From an uncultured Draconibacterium sp. (lineage in GTDB: Bacteria > Bacteroidota > Bacteroidia > Bacteroidales > Prolixibacteraceae): a stretch of DNA of 64,000 nucleotides. The position numbers were made by a program, and so were the translations under genes. A model generated the notes under the pieces. It saw only the letters and a program-made list of their open reading frames with translations, ran no database searches and was not told where the DNA came from. The stretch lies in the NCBI RefSeq assembly GCF_963674925.1, contig NZ_OY771648.1, forward strand, positions 248,001-312,000. Reading direction: 5' to 3'. Each line of letters starts with the position of its first letter. The first letter of the stretch is position 1. Shown piece after piece: positions 1 to 9,062 of this stretch.

Positions 1-1
1 T

Positions 2-88
2 CCCAAACACGGTGCGGTTAGCTATCTTACCCGCAAGGAATTAAAAGCTATTACGGACTATTGGGGTGTTAATATTGATATACAATAA
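2..88 (+). CDS. C-terminal end of an unrecognised protein (partial)
   Basis: An open frame enters from the left edge and ends at TAA 86-88. The visible 28 residues end in ITDYWGVNIDIQ. I do not recognise the family from so little sequence. The reading frame is supported by two hairpins directly after the stop, the second with a T-run, as expected after a real gene. The start and most of the gene lie outside the window. Confidence 0.55.
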   Translation, partial: PKHGAVSYLTRKELKAITDYWGVNIDIQ

Positions 89-97
89 GCAGGTATT

Positions 98-130
98 ATT
101 CAGCAGGTCACTTAAAGTCACCTGCTGAAT
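98..130 (+). repeat. Inverted repeat after the partial gene
   Basis: ATTCAGCAGGT (98-108) pairs with ACCTGCTGAAT (120-130) around an 11-nt AT-rich loop, an 11-bp perfect stem 9 nt after the stop. It lacks a clear T-run, so it may be an mRNA 3' stabiliser or a first terminator half. Confidence 0.5.
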
Positions 131-147
131 CTTTACAAAAACAAAAG

Positions 148-195
148 ATGCCATCCGAAACTGTATAACACAGTTGGATGGCATTTTTTATTTTA
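148..195 (+). terminator. Rho-independent terminator
   Basis: ATGCCATCC (148-156) pairs with GGATGGCAT (175-183), with an inner AACTG/CAGTT stem, followed by a T-rich tract. An A-rich tract precedes it, so it could also stop transcription coming leftward from the BNR gene. Confidence 0.75.
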
Positions 196-212
196 ATCCC
201 TAACTTTCTAAT

Positions 213-260
213 CCTCCGTCCCGATTGAAACATCGGGACACCTCCTTTAAAAAAGGAGGA
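213..260. repeat. Intergenic double-hairpin, REP-like
   Basis: Two small palindromes sit in tandem: TCCCGAT(219-225)/ATCGGGA(232-238) and CCTCCTTT(241-248)/AAAGGAGG(252-259). The TCCCGAT...ATCGGGA core recurs in the 7049-7163 element, which suggests a dispersed intergenic repeat family. It lies just past the stop of the BNR gene. Confidence 0.45.
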
Positions 261-284
261 TGAGCTTCGTGGCTCGCAACTCTT

Positions 285-3200
285 TTACTCTTTCCAATCC
301 GGTAAACGTCCCGGAGTCCATGGAGCATTCATTTTGTTGAGTTCGGCTTCCAGCGCCGGAACTTTATTTTCAACAATATTTTTTAATGCATCCAATACCG
401 GAGGGAATTCTGCTTTCAGAATTTCGTACGCTTGTTTTTCGGTGGTGGTAATTCCCGTTGTCGATCCCATGTGCGTGTAAGTAATAATACTCAATCGGTT
501 GTTTAACGGCACTTCTGCAGGAGGAATTTCTTCCCAGCTTGCTTTAGCCGGCACACCATCCATTTTAAAGTTCAGCGCTTCCAGCTCCACACCAATTGCA
601 CGGGCTTTATCCATTAATTCCTGGCTGGCTCCCGGAGTAGCATAAATGGCTTGTTTTATCTTCTCCACTTTTGAAGTGGTTTCGCCAATCATTCGGTTGG
701 TTCCCACAACAGCCAATGCCAGTTTATTTACTTTTTCGGCAAACTCAACATTTTCGTTGTAGTCTTCGGCAGGCAATACGGTGTTGTTTAGTTTTTTGCA
801 GGTAAACGAAACCGGCTCAACCAATTCGGTCAACTCGCCTTCGTGCCATAATTTCATACCCACTTTATAGGTTCCGGGCATCACCATTATTCCGCGACCG
901 CTGCTTGTAATTGGATTGTATTTATCGCTGATACGTGCATTTGCTGTAGCTGCGTAGGTCATATTCCAATTCACGCGGTTCACACCTTTTGAAGGCGCTT
1001 TTGTAAACTGGCCGATCACATTCCCGTCGTTATCATAAATGGTAAATATCAGGTGTGTTTTTTCCTGCTGACCTTCCAGTTGTAATTCCCTCCATGTTGG
1101 TTGCGGAATCGGCTTTCCTTCTTTAAACAACTCTTTCTCTTCCTCTTTCCGAATTTGCTTTTGTGTTTTTGGCACTTCATTCAGGTAGTAGGTAAAAGTT
1201 GCTCCGTATTCCGGATTATCCGCTGTAAAATAGGTACTTCCCTGGTTGCTTTTCCCTCTGGTTTGTGCAAACATCAGCGCATCTTTTATCGGGAAGATCT
1301 CCGCTTTTATATTTTCCAGCTCGGCTGAAATTTTACGCAAGGGGCTGTAATCGTCCATGATGTAGAAACCACGGCCAAATGTTGCAGCAACCAGGTCGGT
1401 TTCGCGTTCCTGAATAGCAATGTCGAATACAGGAATCGTTGGTATTCCTGATTTTAGCTGCACCCAGTTTGTACCACCGTCAACCGTAAAGAAGATGCCA
1501 AATTCTGTTCCCACAAACAATAATTCAGGGCGAACAAAATCCTGCATAATGGTATGAACCGAGCCATTTTCAGGTAGATTACCCGAAATGGATGTCCATG
1601 TTTTTCCTTTGTCGGTACTTTTATAAACGTAAGGTTTAAAATCGTCACGTTTCAGATTATCAAAAGTGGCATAAACCACATTCGCATCAAAACGGTCGGC
1701 GCAAATATCACTTACAATCGTTAACTCCGGCACTCCCGGGAAGCTTTTTACCTGTGTCCAGTTTTCACCATCTTCAGTAACCGAAATTACACCGTCGTCG
1801 GTTCCGGCATACAACAGTCCTTCCTGTAGTTTTGATTCTTCGAGTGCCACAATGGTTCCCCACTGCGAAGTAGACACATCGCGAACAACCGCCTCGGCAG
1901 GCCAGTATTTTCCCATTACCGGAATTGATGTGCGGTCGATTTGTGCCGTCAGATCATCGCTGATTACTTCCCAGGTGTTACCACGGTCGTCGCTACGGAA
2001 AACCTTGTTGGCCGCCATGTACAAACGTGTATTTTTATGCGGACTAATAATCAATGGCGTGTTCCAGTTCCACTTGTAAGTCAGTTCACCTTTGCGTTCA
2101 ATAGGTTTAATACTTATACTTTCGCCGCTTTTTTTATCGTAACGCGATACATTTCCATACTGGTATTCCGAGTACACGATGTCAGGATTTCCGGGCTCGA
2201 TAGCTCCCCAAAAACCATCGCCACCGATGGTTGGAAACCACTCGTCGTTGGTAACGCCGCTTCGGCTGATTGTTTGCGAAGGACCTCCCATTGAGTTGTT
2301 ATCCTGTGTTCCGCCGTATACATTGTAAAACGGTTCGGCATCATCAAGGTACACCCGGTAAAATTGAGTTATGGGTAAATTCTCTTTAAAATCGAAAGTT
2401 GCTCCGGCATCCCATGTTTCGTAAATACCACCATCGCCACCAATAATAAAGTGATTCGTATCTGTTGGATCGATCCAAATGGCATGATCATCAACGTGGC
2501 GTCCTTTCGTGCTGATAGTATTCCACGTTTTTCCACCGTCGACAGTGATTCTGGAAACCGTTTCCGTTGAATATACTTTATCCACATCTTTCGGATCGCA
2601 TACTATTTCGTTGTAATACTGACCGCTTGAATGGTAATCGCTCATTTTCGACCAGCTTTCGCCTTTATCCGTCGAGCGGAAAAAACCACCCTTATCTTCG
2701 GCAGCCTCCACAATCAGGTAAACGTAATTCGGATCAACCGGCGAAACATCGATGCCCATTCCGCCAATATCAACCGAAGGCAGTCCCTTCATAACTTTTC
2801 GCCAGTTTTCGCCGCCATCAGTACTTTTATATACAGCCGATTCCGGGCCGCCACCAATTTTTGTGAACGAAGTACGTCGACGTTGCTCCGATGTTGCATA
2901 CATAACATCCGGGTTACAAGGATCCATCACCACGTTATTTACGCCGGTGTTTTCGCTAATCTCCAACACTTTATTCCAGGTTTCGCCACCGTCGGTACTT
3001 TTGTAAAGGCCACGCTCCTCGCCCGGTCCCCATGCCGATCCTTCTGCAGCAACAAAAACAATATCAGAATTTCGCGGGTCGATTACGATTCCACCTATCT
3101 GACGGCTTTCTTTTAACCCCATATTTTTGAAGGACTTACCACCGTCAAGCGATTTATATACACCATCACCATAACCCAAGGCACGCTGGTGGTTGTTTTC

Positions 3201-3557
3201 GCCGGTTCCTACCCAAACTACATTTGAGTTATTCGGATCGAGCACAACAACACCTGTAGAATACGCCCCATAATTATCGAAGATCGGGTTCCACGTAGTA
3301 CCGTTGTTGGTGGTTTTCCACACGTTACCCGAAGCAACAGCCACGTAGTATTCTTTATGATTATTGGGGTTTACGGCAAAATCAGCAATCCGGCCGCTTG
3401 CCCATGCCGGACCAATACTTCGCCATTTCAGGCCACTAACCAGCCCCGAATTAACAAAAGGCTTTTCTTCTTCTTTTTTCTCCTCTTCTTTCTTTTTCGA
3501 AAAGGCCACTGTTGAGATTAAAAATACAGCAGTTAAAACTAATGCGAGTTTTTTCAT
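285..3557 (-). CDS. Secreted BNR/VPS10-type beta-propeller protein
   Basis: This is a 1090-residue secreted protein. The start MKKLALVL at 3557 gives a clean signal peptide; an upstream in-frame start at 3599 would only add 14 residues before it and is less likely. After the signal comes a Lys/Glu-rich linker and then at least ten Asp-box repeats of the S/T-x-D-x-G-x-T-W kind (for example STDGGETW, STDGGENW, STDKGESW, SDDRGNTW, STDKGKTW, TVDGGTNW) spread over roughly residues 50-720. They predict one or two beta-propellers of the sortilin/VPS10 and BNR superfamily. The C-terminal 350 residues look like beta-sandwich plus helical segments. Family members are often labelled glycosyl hydrolase, but the function is unproven and Asp boxes are structural, not catalytic. 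It is transcribed alone; the LytTR operon lies upstream on the same strand after a 262-nt gap with no visible gene. Confidence 0.85.
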   Translation of the reverse strand: MKKLALVLTAVFLISTVAFSKKKEEEKKEEEKPFVNSGLVSGLKWRSIGPAWASGRIADFAVNPNNHKEYYVAVASGNVWKTTNNGTTWNPIFDNYGAYSTGVVVLDPNNSNVVWVGTGENNHQRALGYGDGVYKSLDGGKSFKNMGLKESRQIGGIVIDPRNSDIVFVAAEGSAWGPGEERGLYKSTDGGETWNKVLEISENTGVNNVVMDPCNPDVMYATSEQRRRTSFTKIGGGPESAVYKSTDGGENWRKVMKGLPSVDIGGMGIDVSPVDPNYVYLIVEAAEDKGGFFRSTDKGESWSKMSDYHSSGQYYNEIVCDPKDVDKVYSTETVSRITVDGGKTWNTISTKGRHVDDHAIWIDPTDTNHFIIGGDGGIYETWDAGATFDFKENLPITQFYRVYLDDAEPFYNVYGGTQDNNSMGGPSQTISRSGVTNDEWFPTIGGDGFWGAIEPGNPDIVYSEYQYGNVSRYDKKSGESISIKPIERKGELTYKWNWNTPLIISPHKNTRLYMAANKVFRSDDRGNTWEVISDDLTAQIDRTSIPVMGKYWPAEAVVRDVSTSQWGTIVALEESKLQEGLLYAGTDDGVISVTEDGENWTQVKSFPGVPELTIVSDICADRFDANVVYATFDNLKRDDFKPYVYKSTDKGKTWTSISGNLPENGSVHTIMQDFVRPELLFVGTEFGIFFTVDGGTNWVQLKSGIPTIPVFDIAIQERETDLVAATFGRGFYIMDDYSPLRKISAELENIKAEIFPIKDALMFAQTRGKSNQGSTYFTADNPEYGATFTYYLNEVPKTQKQIRKEEEKELFKEGKPIPQPTWRELQLEGQQEKTHLIFTIYDNDGNVIGQFTKAPSKGVNRVNWNMTYAATANARISDKYNPITSSGRGIMVMPGTYKVGMKLWHEGELTELVEPVSFTCKKLNNTVLPAEDYNENVEFAEKVNKLALAVVGTNRMIGETTSKVEKIKQAIYATPGASQELMDKARAIGVELEALNFKMDGVPAKASWEEIPPAEVPLNNRLSIITYTHMGSTTGITTTEKQAYEILKAEFPPVLDALKNIVENKVPALEAELNKMNAPWTPGRLPDWKE

Positions 3558-3819
3558 AGAATATTTATTTGAATTTTCGAAATCATCAGTATGAAACAAT
3601 GGGCGAATATTACGCGAAATGCCATTTCATTGGGTTATTTAATGCGTTACCCTTAGGTTTAGTTTTGCTGTGCTGAAAATAATAAATATATACTATGTGA
3701 AAAAAGATATAAGTCACAATCCTCACAGAACAATTATTTCGTTGAAGTCATGACACAATTATTTCCTGTACGGGATAAAATCTGGAGGCTAAAGAGTTTT
3801 CTTTTGAGAATAAGTTCCC

Positions 3820-4569
3820 TTAGAAATTCAACACGCCTTTCAGGTTTTTATAACCTGTTTTACTGACTTTCAGTTTTGTTTTGTCGTGCAGAATAACAAT
3901 GTACGATTCCTTTTCGTATTGCTGGATTTCCCCGATCTCGTCGACCTTTACAATGTAGCTGCGGTGAATCCGTACAAAGTTTTTCGGGTTCAAAGCGTTC
4001 TCGAAATACTTCATGGTTTTTTGTTTCATCCAGCGGCCATCGTTGGTATAGATCATTACATAATCGTCCATCGATTCAATGTAGCGAACTGCATCAACCG
4101 GGGCAATATGAATTTTATGACGATCCTTCACCACAATACGGTCGAGGTATTCATCTTTTGGAAAATCGCTTACTTTTTCGGCCACATCCGACTCTTTTCC
4201 TTCGGTTTGTATGCGCTCCAGAACTTTTTGAATAGCCTCATCCAAACGATCTTTCGAGTAGGGTTTTAATAAATAATCGGCAGCATTAAAATCAAAAGCT
4301 TTTAAAGCATATTGGTCGTACGCCGTGGCAAATATTATCTGTGGTTTGTGCTCGAGCAACTCCAGCAACTCAAAACCGGTGATCTTTGGCATTTGAATAT
4401 CAAGAAAAACCAGGTCGGGTTTTAAGTCGTTGATTTGTTTCACGCCTTCAAAGCCGTTTTCGCATTCGGCAATCAGTTCAATCGCTTCGTTATCGGCCAG
4501 AAACGACTTCATCAGGTTACGGGCCAGTTCTTCATCTTCAACTATAATTGTGCGCAATTTTTCAGTCAT
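3820..4569 (-). CDS. LytTR-family response regulator
   Basis: This is a 249-residue two-component response regulator. The receiver domain covers about residues 6-120: acidic pocket VEDEE at 10-14, phospho-acceptor D57 in VFLDIQMP, and the conserved Lys in LLKPY. The LytTR DNA-binding domain covers about 145-249, with the typical FVRIHRSYIV segment. It is the last gene of a same-strand cluster, 3 nt after the kinase at 4573-5622, which is almost certainly its partner. Cytoplasmic; likely controls envelope-related genes, given the LiaF-like proteins in the same cluster (inference). Length and domain order are normal for AlgR/LytR-type regulators of Bacteroidota. Confidence 0.95.
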   Translation of the reverse strand: MTEKLRTIIVEDEELARNLMKSFLADNEAIELIAECENGFEGVKQINDLKPDLVFLDIQMPKITGFELLELLEHKPQIIFATAYDQYALKAFDFNAADYLLKPYSKDRLDEAIQKVLERIQTEGKESDVAEKVSDFPKDEYLDRIVVKDRHKIHIAPVDAVRYIESMDDYVMIYTNDGRWMKQKTMKYFENALNPKNFVRIHRSYIVKVDEIGEIQQYEKESYIVILHDKTKLKVSKTGYKNLKGVLNF

Positions 4570-4572
4570 GGT

Positions 4573-5622
4573 TTACAATTTTTGAGGAATGGTTAAAGTT
4601 ACGGTAAATTCGTTTTGTTTATTTTCAATTTTCAGCAAATGCGGGTTTCCGTAGATCACCTGCAGGCGGTCGCGGATATTACGCAATCCAATTCCTTCGC
4701 CCTTTTTGCTTAATACATTTTTATCGAAGGTATTGCTGATGGTTACCACCAGCTTATCATCGTCGCACCAGCAATGTGTAATTACATCGATGGTTTCGGT
4801 AGCTTCGTACACACCATATTTTATAGCATTTTCATACAGTGGCTGAAGTATCATATTAGGAATTACGGCCTTTAAACAGTTCTCTTCAACCGCAAAAACC
4901 GGGTTCAGCTTTTTCCCGAAACGCACCTTTTCAATCTTCAGATACAGCTTGTTATTATCGATTTCCTGCTGAACACTTACTTTTTCGCGTTGGTCGTGCT
5001 TAAGCGAATAACGCATCAGCTGCGAAAGGTTGATCACCATTTCCTGTGCTTTTGCCGGGTCGGTCATTGTAAGCGACGAAATGCTGTTCAAACTGTTAAA
5101 CAAAAAGTGTGGATTGATCTGCGATTTTAAGGCATGCAATTCGGCCTCTTTTACCAGCGCTTTTAGCTTGGTTTCGTTTTTGGTTTTTTCTTTAAAAGCC
5201 AGGTAATAATTTACGGCGTAGAAAAACACCACGTTAAATGTATAAAGCAAATATCCGTTATAAAGCCCGGTGAACAGATAATTATGATCATCCTGTAACT
5301 GCCCCGGATTTATGAGTTTTGTAATTACCGTACCAATGTAAAGCCAAATTAAAACGATTATGGTGGCAGCAATAACATGAGCCAGAATTACACGGCCAAC
5401 GCTGTTATCTTCGAGGGTACTGAATTTAATGACATACCAGATGGCAATTCCTAAAAATCCGAAAAGGATAATGTAGGCGAAACGTTCGGTCATGGCGGTA
5501 ATAAAATCACTTTCGCCAACCGAAACAACCACTAAAACCATTACCACTGCCAGTATCAACCAAAACGCAACATACGAAATGGCCAACCTTGGCGATTTTA
5601 TAAAGGGATGCCTAAAATCCAT
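4573..5622 (-). CDS. LytS-type sensor histidine kinase
   Basis: This is a 349-residue membrane kinase of the His_kinase (PF06580) family. About four hydrophobic segments cover residues 12-140, followed by a short helix and the phospho-acceptor motif QINPHFLFNSLN with H172. The C-terminal ATPase has the N-box region NMILQPLYENAIKYG and the glycine-rich GEGIGLRNIRDRL. There is no periplasmic sensor domain of any size, so the signal is probably sensed in the membrane or passed on by a partner protein. The gene starts 2 nt after the stop of the LiaF-like gene and ends 3 nt before the response regulator, so all three are surely co-transcribed. Confidence 0.95.
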   Translation of the reverse strand: MDFRHPFIKSPRLAISYVAFWLILAVVMVLVVVSVGESDFITAMTERFAYIILFGFLGIAIWYVIKFSTLEDNSVGRVILAHVIAATIIVLIWLYIGTVITKLINPGQLQDDHNYLFTGLYNGYLLYTFNVVFFYAVNYYLAFKEKTKNETKLKALVKEAELHALKSQINPHFLFNSLNSISSLTMTDPAKAQEMVINLSQLMRYSLKHDQREKVSVQQEIDNNKLYLKIEKVRFGKKLNPVFAVEENCLKAVIPNMILQPLYENAIKYGVYEATETIDVITHCWCDDDKLVVTISNTFDKNVLSKKGEGIGLRNIRDRLQVIYGNPHLLKIENKQNEFTVTLTIPQKL

Positions 5623-5624
5623 TT

Positions 5625-6347
5625 TTACAGGTATTTGATCTCTACGCCGCCAAAGGCCGCAAAACCTTTTATCACCAGCGTTTTCGAGGGATCGGGAACG
5701 ATTTGATTCAGCGAGTTTCCGCGTTTATCAGTATAGCCGCCAAAAATAGCGGTAACTTCATTTTTTACGGTCCAGTCGGGTGGCACTTTAAAACCACAGC
5801 CGCCAAATAAAGCCAGCGAGTCGATAACAGCACCATTGGCCGAAAGTCGAGCCTGACGCAGATCGTACTCCGTTCCGCCAAAAACCGAAGTGGTTTTTCC
5901 GCCCATAAAGTTCTGCGAATTTACGTACACTTCGCGACCTCCGAAAATCACAAAATCATCGAAGTAGTCCTGCCCTTTTTGCTCTCCCGGATTAAAATTG
6001 GGTCCTTCAAAAGGGTTTCGTTTTCCGGAGTGTGTTACCAGAATTGCCACACCAATACCTATTATTAATACCGGCCAGCCTATTCGTCGTAATTCATAAG
6101 GGATATGAGCCACTTCCGGAATCAAAAAGAAAGCTCCGATCACAATTAAAACTGTTCCTGTGGTTTTGTTCCCACCGATTATGGAGAAGACCCCAATTCC
6201 GATGAGTAACATTTGCCACGAAATCAGAATATCGTTCCAAAATGATGGAATAAGATCGAGGCGCTCGAAAATCCACAGTGCACCTACCACAATTAGAAAT
6301 AAGCCCAAAAAGGCTCTCCTGTTTGTACTCTCCGGTTTATTATCCAT
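5625..6347 (-). CDS. LiaF-like membrane protein (DUF5668 plus LiaF C-terminal domain)
   Basis: This 240-residue protein has about four hydrophobic helices within residues 10-115 (LiaI/LiaF transmembrane region), then a soluble beta-rich domain from about residue 135 with repeated FGG units (VIFGGREVYV, SVFGGTEYDL, ALFGGCGFKV, AIFGGYTD, AAFGGVEIKYL). This matches the LiaF/YvqF C-terminal family known from cell-envelope stress responses, where LiaF restrains a kinase. Here it lies 2 nt upstream of a LytS-type kinase, so a parallel role as kinase inhibitor or sensor is a reasonable inference. The pairing with LytS/LytTR rather than LiaS/LiaR is notable. Confidence 0.85.
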   Translation of the reverse strand: MDNKPESTNRRAFLGLFLIVVGALWIFERLDLIPSFWNDILISWQMLLIGIGVFSIIGGNKTTGTVLIVIGAFFLIPEVAHIPYELRRIGWPVLIIGIGVAILVTHSGKRNPFEGPNFNPGEQKGQDYFDDFVIFGGREVYVNSQNFMGGKTTSVFGGTEYDLRQARLSANGAVIDSLALFGGCGFKVPPDWTVKNEVTAIFGGYTDKRGNSLNQIVPDPSKTLVIKGFAAFGGVEIKYL

Positions 6348-6436
6348 GATAAAAGTTTTAACTGTCCTAAAATATTGATAATCCTCTAAACACTGTCCTT
6401 TTTTTTAGCGGATTTACTTTCTTTCGCAACTACGGG

Positions 6437-6826
6437 CTAAAACAAACGCGCGATTAACGCAATTCCCAATACAATTAAAATTACCGGGAACAAAAACACA
6501 ATTGCCGCTCCTGAAATGAAAATCAGTTTTGGTAACAAAAATATGCCTCCAATAATAAGTAACACCAGGCCACCCGAACGTTTACCGGCCATTAATACTG
6601 CTCCGATAATGATTAAAATAACAGGCCATGAAAAAACAAAATGCCCAAAGCCATGAAAGACACTTCTTACAGGACTAAAAATTTCATGAAAGTTTAAAAA
6701 CGGAAAATCAAAAAAGAAACCGGTTTGTTTTAGTATCCATACCAAACCAATACCGATTAAAACTAAAGCCAATACTTCTTTTGAGTTTTCCTTTTTATGC
6801 GTTCCTTCCTGTGGCACTTTTTCCAT
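6437..6826 (-). CDS. Small LiaI-like membrane protein (DUF5668)
   Basis: This 129-residue protein has a short charged N-terminus and about four hydrophobic segments with the pattern of the LiaI/LiaF transmembrane region, for example LALVLIGIGLVWIL and VILIIIGAVLMAG. It lacks the soluble C-terminal domain of its neighbour. It is the first gene of the LiaF-LytS-LytTR cluster, about 89 nt before the LiaF-like gene, with a Bacteroidota-type promoter just upstream at 6852-6859. It may be an accessory membrane anchor for the same sensing complex; no enzymatic motif is visible. Confidence 0.8.
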   Translation of the reverse strand: MEKVPQEGTHKKENSKEVLALVLIGIGLVWILKQTGFFFDFPFLNFHEIFSPVRSVFHGFGHFVFSWPVILIIIGAVLMAGKRSGGLVLLIIGGIFLLPKLIFISGAAIVFLFPVILIVLGIALIARLF

Positions 6827-6851
6827 GATACTGATTTTTGCATTTACACAT

Positions 6852-6859
6852 CAAAAGTA
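6852..6859 (-). promoter_or_regulatory. Candidate -7 box TACTTTTG of the LiaI/LiaF/LytS/LytTR cluster
   Basis: On the minus strand TACTTTTG fits the Bacteroidota TAnnTTTG -7 element, 26 nt from the start at 6826. A TTTG lies 16 nt further upstream, closer than the usual 19-21 nt spacing, so the -33 assignment is weak. Confidence 0.45.
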
Positions 6860-7048
6860 GAAATCGCAACCCGGCCAAACAGTTAACATTCGGTTAACAA
6901 AGGTTATGAATCGGTAAATGGGTATATGTTGGTATTAACCGGAAACGAGGTTGTGCGGGAGGAACTGACAAAATCCAATAGTTAAAGTGTTAAAAATAGA
7001 GGATTTCGAAGTGACAACAGTGACAAAAAAGCATATAGTAGAATTACA

Positions 7049-7163
7049 TTACCCCTCTCCCTATCGGGAGCTCCCCTTGGAAGGGGAGCAGGATTCTTGC
7101 GACTTTCTGCGCTGCATCATTGCTGTCCCGATTTTATCGGGATGCCGACAGGCAAAGGGGTAA
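7049..7163. repeat. 115-bp intergenic palindromic element, REP-like
   Basis: The element is bounded by TTACCCCT (7049-7056) and AGGGGTAA (7156-7163), an 8-bp terminal inverted repeat. Inside are further hairpins: CTCCCCTT/AAGGGGAG and TCCCGAT/ATCGGGA. It is in the gap between glnS and the LiaI-like gene and codes for nothing. The shared TCCCGAT core with 213-260 points to a dispersed, possibly non-autonomous repeat family. The rest of the 6827-7248 gap shows only the promoter and terminator listed separately. Confidence 0.55.
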
Positions 7164-7206
7164 GATGATGAAAGTGCTAATGAATTAAAATGCCGGATTT
7201 AAGGCA

Positions 7207-7243
7207 TAAAAAAAGGTTGTTCTCAATTTGAAAACAACCTTTT
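7207..7243 (-). terminator. Rho-independent terminator of glnS
   Basis: On the minus strand AAAGGTTGTT and AACAACCTTT form a 10-bp stem with an 11-nt loop, then a run of T residues. It begins a few nt after the glnS stop at 7249. Confidence 0.85.
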
Positions 7244-7248
7244 GGCTT

Positions 7249-8952
7249 TTATTTCTTTTGTGCTTTTGCCCACGAATCGCGCAATGGAACCGTTCGGTTA
7301 AACACCGGTAGTTCGGGTGTTGAATCCGGATCCATGTTAAAGTACCCCATTCGTTCAAACTGAAAATGATCGAGTGGTTTAGCTGTTTTTACAAATGGCT
7401 CCAGGTAACAGTTATTCAGCACTTTTAACGAATCAGGATTCATAAACTCTTTAAAGTCTACATCCTTGTGTCCATCCGGTTCTTCATCATTAAACAAACG
7501 ATCGTACAGGCGTACTTCTGATTTTACAGCATGTTTTGCCGATACCCAGTGTACCACACCTTTTACTTTTCTGCCATCGGAAGATTTTCCTCCTTTTGAC
7601 TCGGGATCGTAAGTACAATGCAGCTCAACGATTTTGCCGTTTTCGTCTTTAATAACTTCGTTACATTTTATCAGGTAACCGTAACGCAAACGAACCTCAC
7701 GATCTGGGCCCAAACGGAAGAATTTACGTGGAGGATCTTCCATAAAGTCGCTTTGTTCGATATAAACCTCGCGCGAGAATGGTACATCCCTGCGTCCCAT
7801 CGACTCATCCTCCGGGTTGTTTACGGCGCTTAATATCTCTTCTTTATCCTCAGGATAATTGGTAATTACTACTTTTAGCGGATCGAGCACGCCCATTACC
7901 CGCTGTGCAATTTTATTCAGGTGATCGCGAACGCTGAATTCCAGCAACGACACATCGGTGGTTCCATCCACTTTGGTTACTCCAATTTTATCCGAGAAAT
8001 TACGGATCGATTCAGGCGTGTAACCTCTTCGGCGTAAACCCGAAATAGTTGGCATCCGCGGATCGTCCCAACCTCGAACGTGGTTGTCTTTCACCAACTC
8101 CAGCAATTTTCGCTTGCTCATTACCGTGTAGGTAAGGTTCAACCGCGAAAACTCAATCTGCCGCGGACGGTAATCCGAATCTTTTAACTGATCAATAAAC
8201 CAGTCGTACAACGGACGGTGCACCTCGAACTCCAAAGTACAGATCGAATGTGTAATTCCTTCCCAGTAGTCGCACTGACCATGCGCAAAATCGTACATCG
8301 GATACACACACCACTTATTTCCGGTGCGATGATGTTCAGCTTTCATAATCCGGTAAATAATCGGATCGCGCATGTGCATATTTGGCGATGCCATATCTAT
8401 TTTTGCACGCAGCACTTTTTCGCCCTCATTAAATTCACCCATTGTCATTCGCTCAAATAAATCGAGGTTGGTTTGAACCGAACGATTTCTGAACGGACTT
8501 TCCGTACCGGGTTTCTGCGGTGTTCCTTTTTGCTCGCTTATGGTTTCAGCATTCTGATCGTCGACATAAGCTTTGCCCTCTTCAATCAATTGAACGGCAA
8601 AAGCATGTAATTTTGGGAAATTATCGGATGCATAATACAAACGATCCTCCCAGTCGAAACCCAACCAACGCACATCTTCCATAATCGATTCAACATATTC
8701 TGTTTCCTCTTTCGATGGGTTTGTATCGTCGAAACGAAGGTTTGTTTTGCCTCCGTATTTTTGCGCCAACCCGAAATTTAAACAGATCGATTTGGCGTGT
8801 CCAATATGTAAATAACCATTGGGTTCGGGGGGAAAGCGTGTATGCACACGTTTATCATTTTTACCTGCGGCCAAATCGGTGTCGATTTGTGCATGAATAA
8901 AGTTGGCCCTTTTGGGCGCTTCAGCATTAGTATTGGTATTTTTTTCTGCCAT
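7249..8952 (-). CDS. glnS: Glutaminyl-tRNA synthetase
   Basis: This 567-residue class I aminoacyl-tRNA synthetase charges tRNA-Gln with glutamine in the cytoplasm. The HIGH signature is at residues 49-52 within [15 protein letters not shown], and the KMSKS-equivalent VMSKR is at 277-281. The middle block with [13 protein letters not shown] and the C-terminal anticodon-binding beta-barrels ([22 protein letters not shown]) are typical of GlnRS rather than GluRS. Length matches bacterial GlnRS (about 550-570). It has its own promoter and terminator and is divergent from folB. The N-terminal [15 protein letters not shown] is a short unconserved lead. Confidence 0.97.
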   Translation of the reverse strand: MAEKNTNTNAEAPKRANFIHAQIDTDLAAGKNDKRVHTRFPPEPNGYLHIGHAKSICLNFGLAQKYGGKTNLRFDDTNPSKEETEYVESIMEDVRWLGFDWEDRLYYASDNFPKLHAFAVQLIEEGKAYVDDQNAETISEQKGTPQKPGTESPFRNRSVQTNLDLFERMTMGEFNEGEKVLRAKIDMASPNMHMRDPIIYRIMKAEHHRTGNKWCVYPMYDFAHGQCDYWEGITHSICTLEFEVHRPLYDWFIDQLKDSDYRPRQIEFSRLNLTYTVMSKRKLLELVKDNHVRGWDDPRMPTISGLRRRGYTPESIRNFSDKIGVTKVDGTTDVSLLEFSVRDHLNKIAQRVMGVLDPLKVVITNYPEDKEEILSAVNNPEDESMGRRDVPFSREVYIEQSDFMEDPPRKFFRLGPDREVRLRYGYLIKCNEVIKDENGKIVELHCTYDPESKGGKSSDGRKVKGVVHWVSAKHAVKSEVRLYDRLFNDEEPDGHKDVDFKEFMNPDSLKVLNNCYLEPFVKTAKPLDHFQFERMGYFNMDPDSTPELPVFNRTVPLRDSWAKAQKK

Positions 8953-8984
8953 TTTCTTGAATTATCCCCTATTGAATAAGGCTA

Positions 8985-8992
8985 CAAAATTA
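8985..8992 (-). promoter_or_regulatory. Candidate -7 box TAATTTTG of glnS
   Basis: TAATTTTG on the minus strand is a perfect TAnnTTTG match, 33 nt before the glnS start. No convincing -33 element was seen. Confidence 0.5.
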
Positions 8993-9033
8993 AAAAATGA
9001 TTTGTGAGTACACTTAACACCTGTTCAAATTAT

Positions 9034-9041
9034 TACTTTTG
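9034..9041 (+). promoter_or_regulatory. Candidate -7 box TACTTTTG of folB
   Basis: TACTTTTG fits TAnnTTTG and lies 21 nt before the folB ATG, which would give a very short leader. The glnS promoter lies back-to-back with it. Confidence 0.45.
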
Positions 9042-9062
9042 TTGCAATAATATTAATTAGGG

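Noticed and set aside
2631..3116. 161-codon plus-strand frame
   Set aside because: Antisense to the BNR protein; a product of the repeated Asp-box codons.
285..3557. BNR protein as a sialidase
   Set aside because: Asp boxes alone do not make a sialidase; no FRIP motif or arginine triad was seen, and the repeats fit VPS10/BNR propellers.
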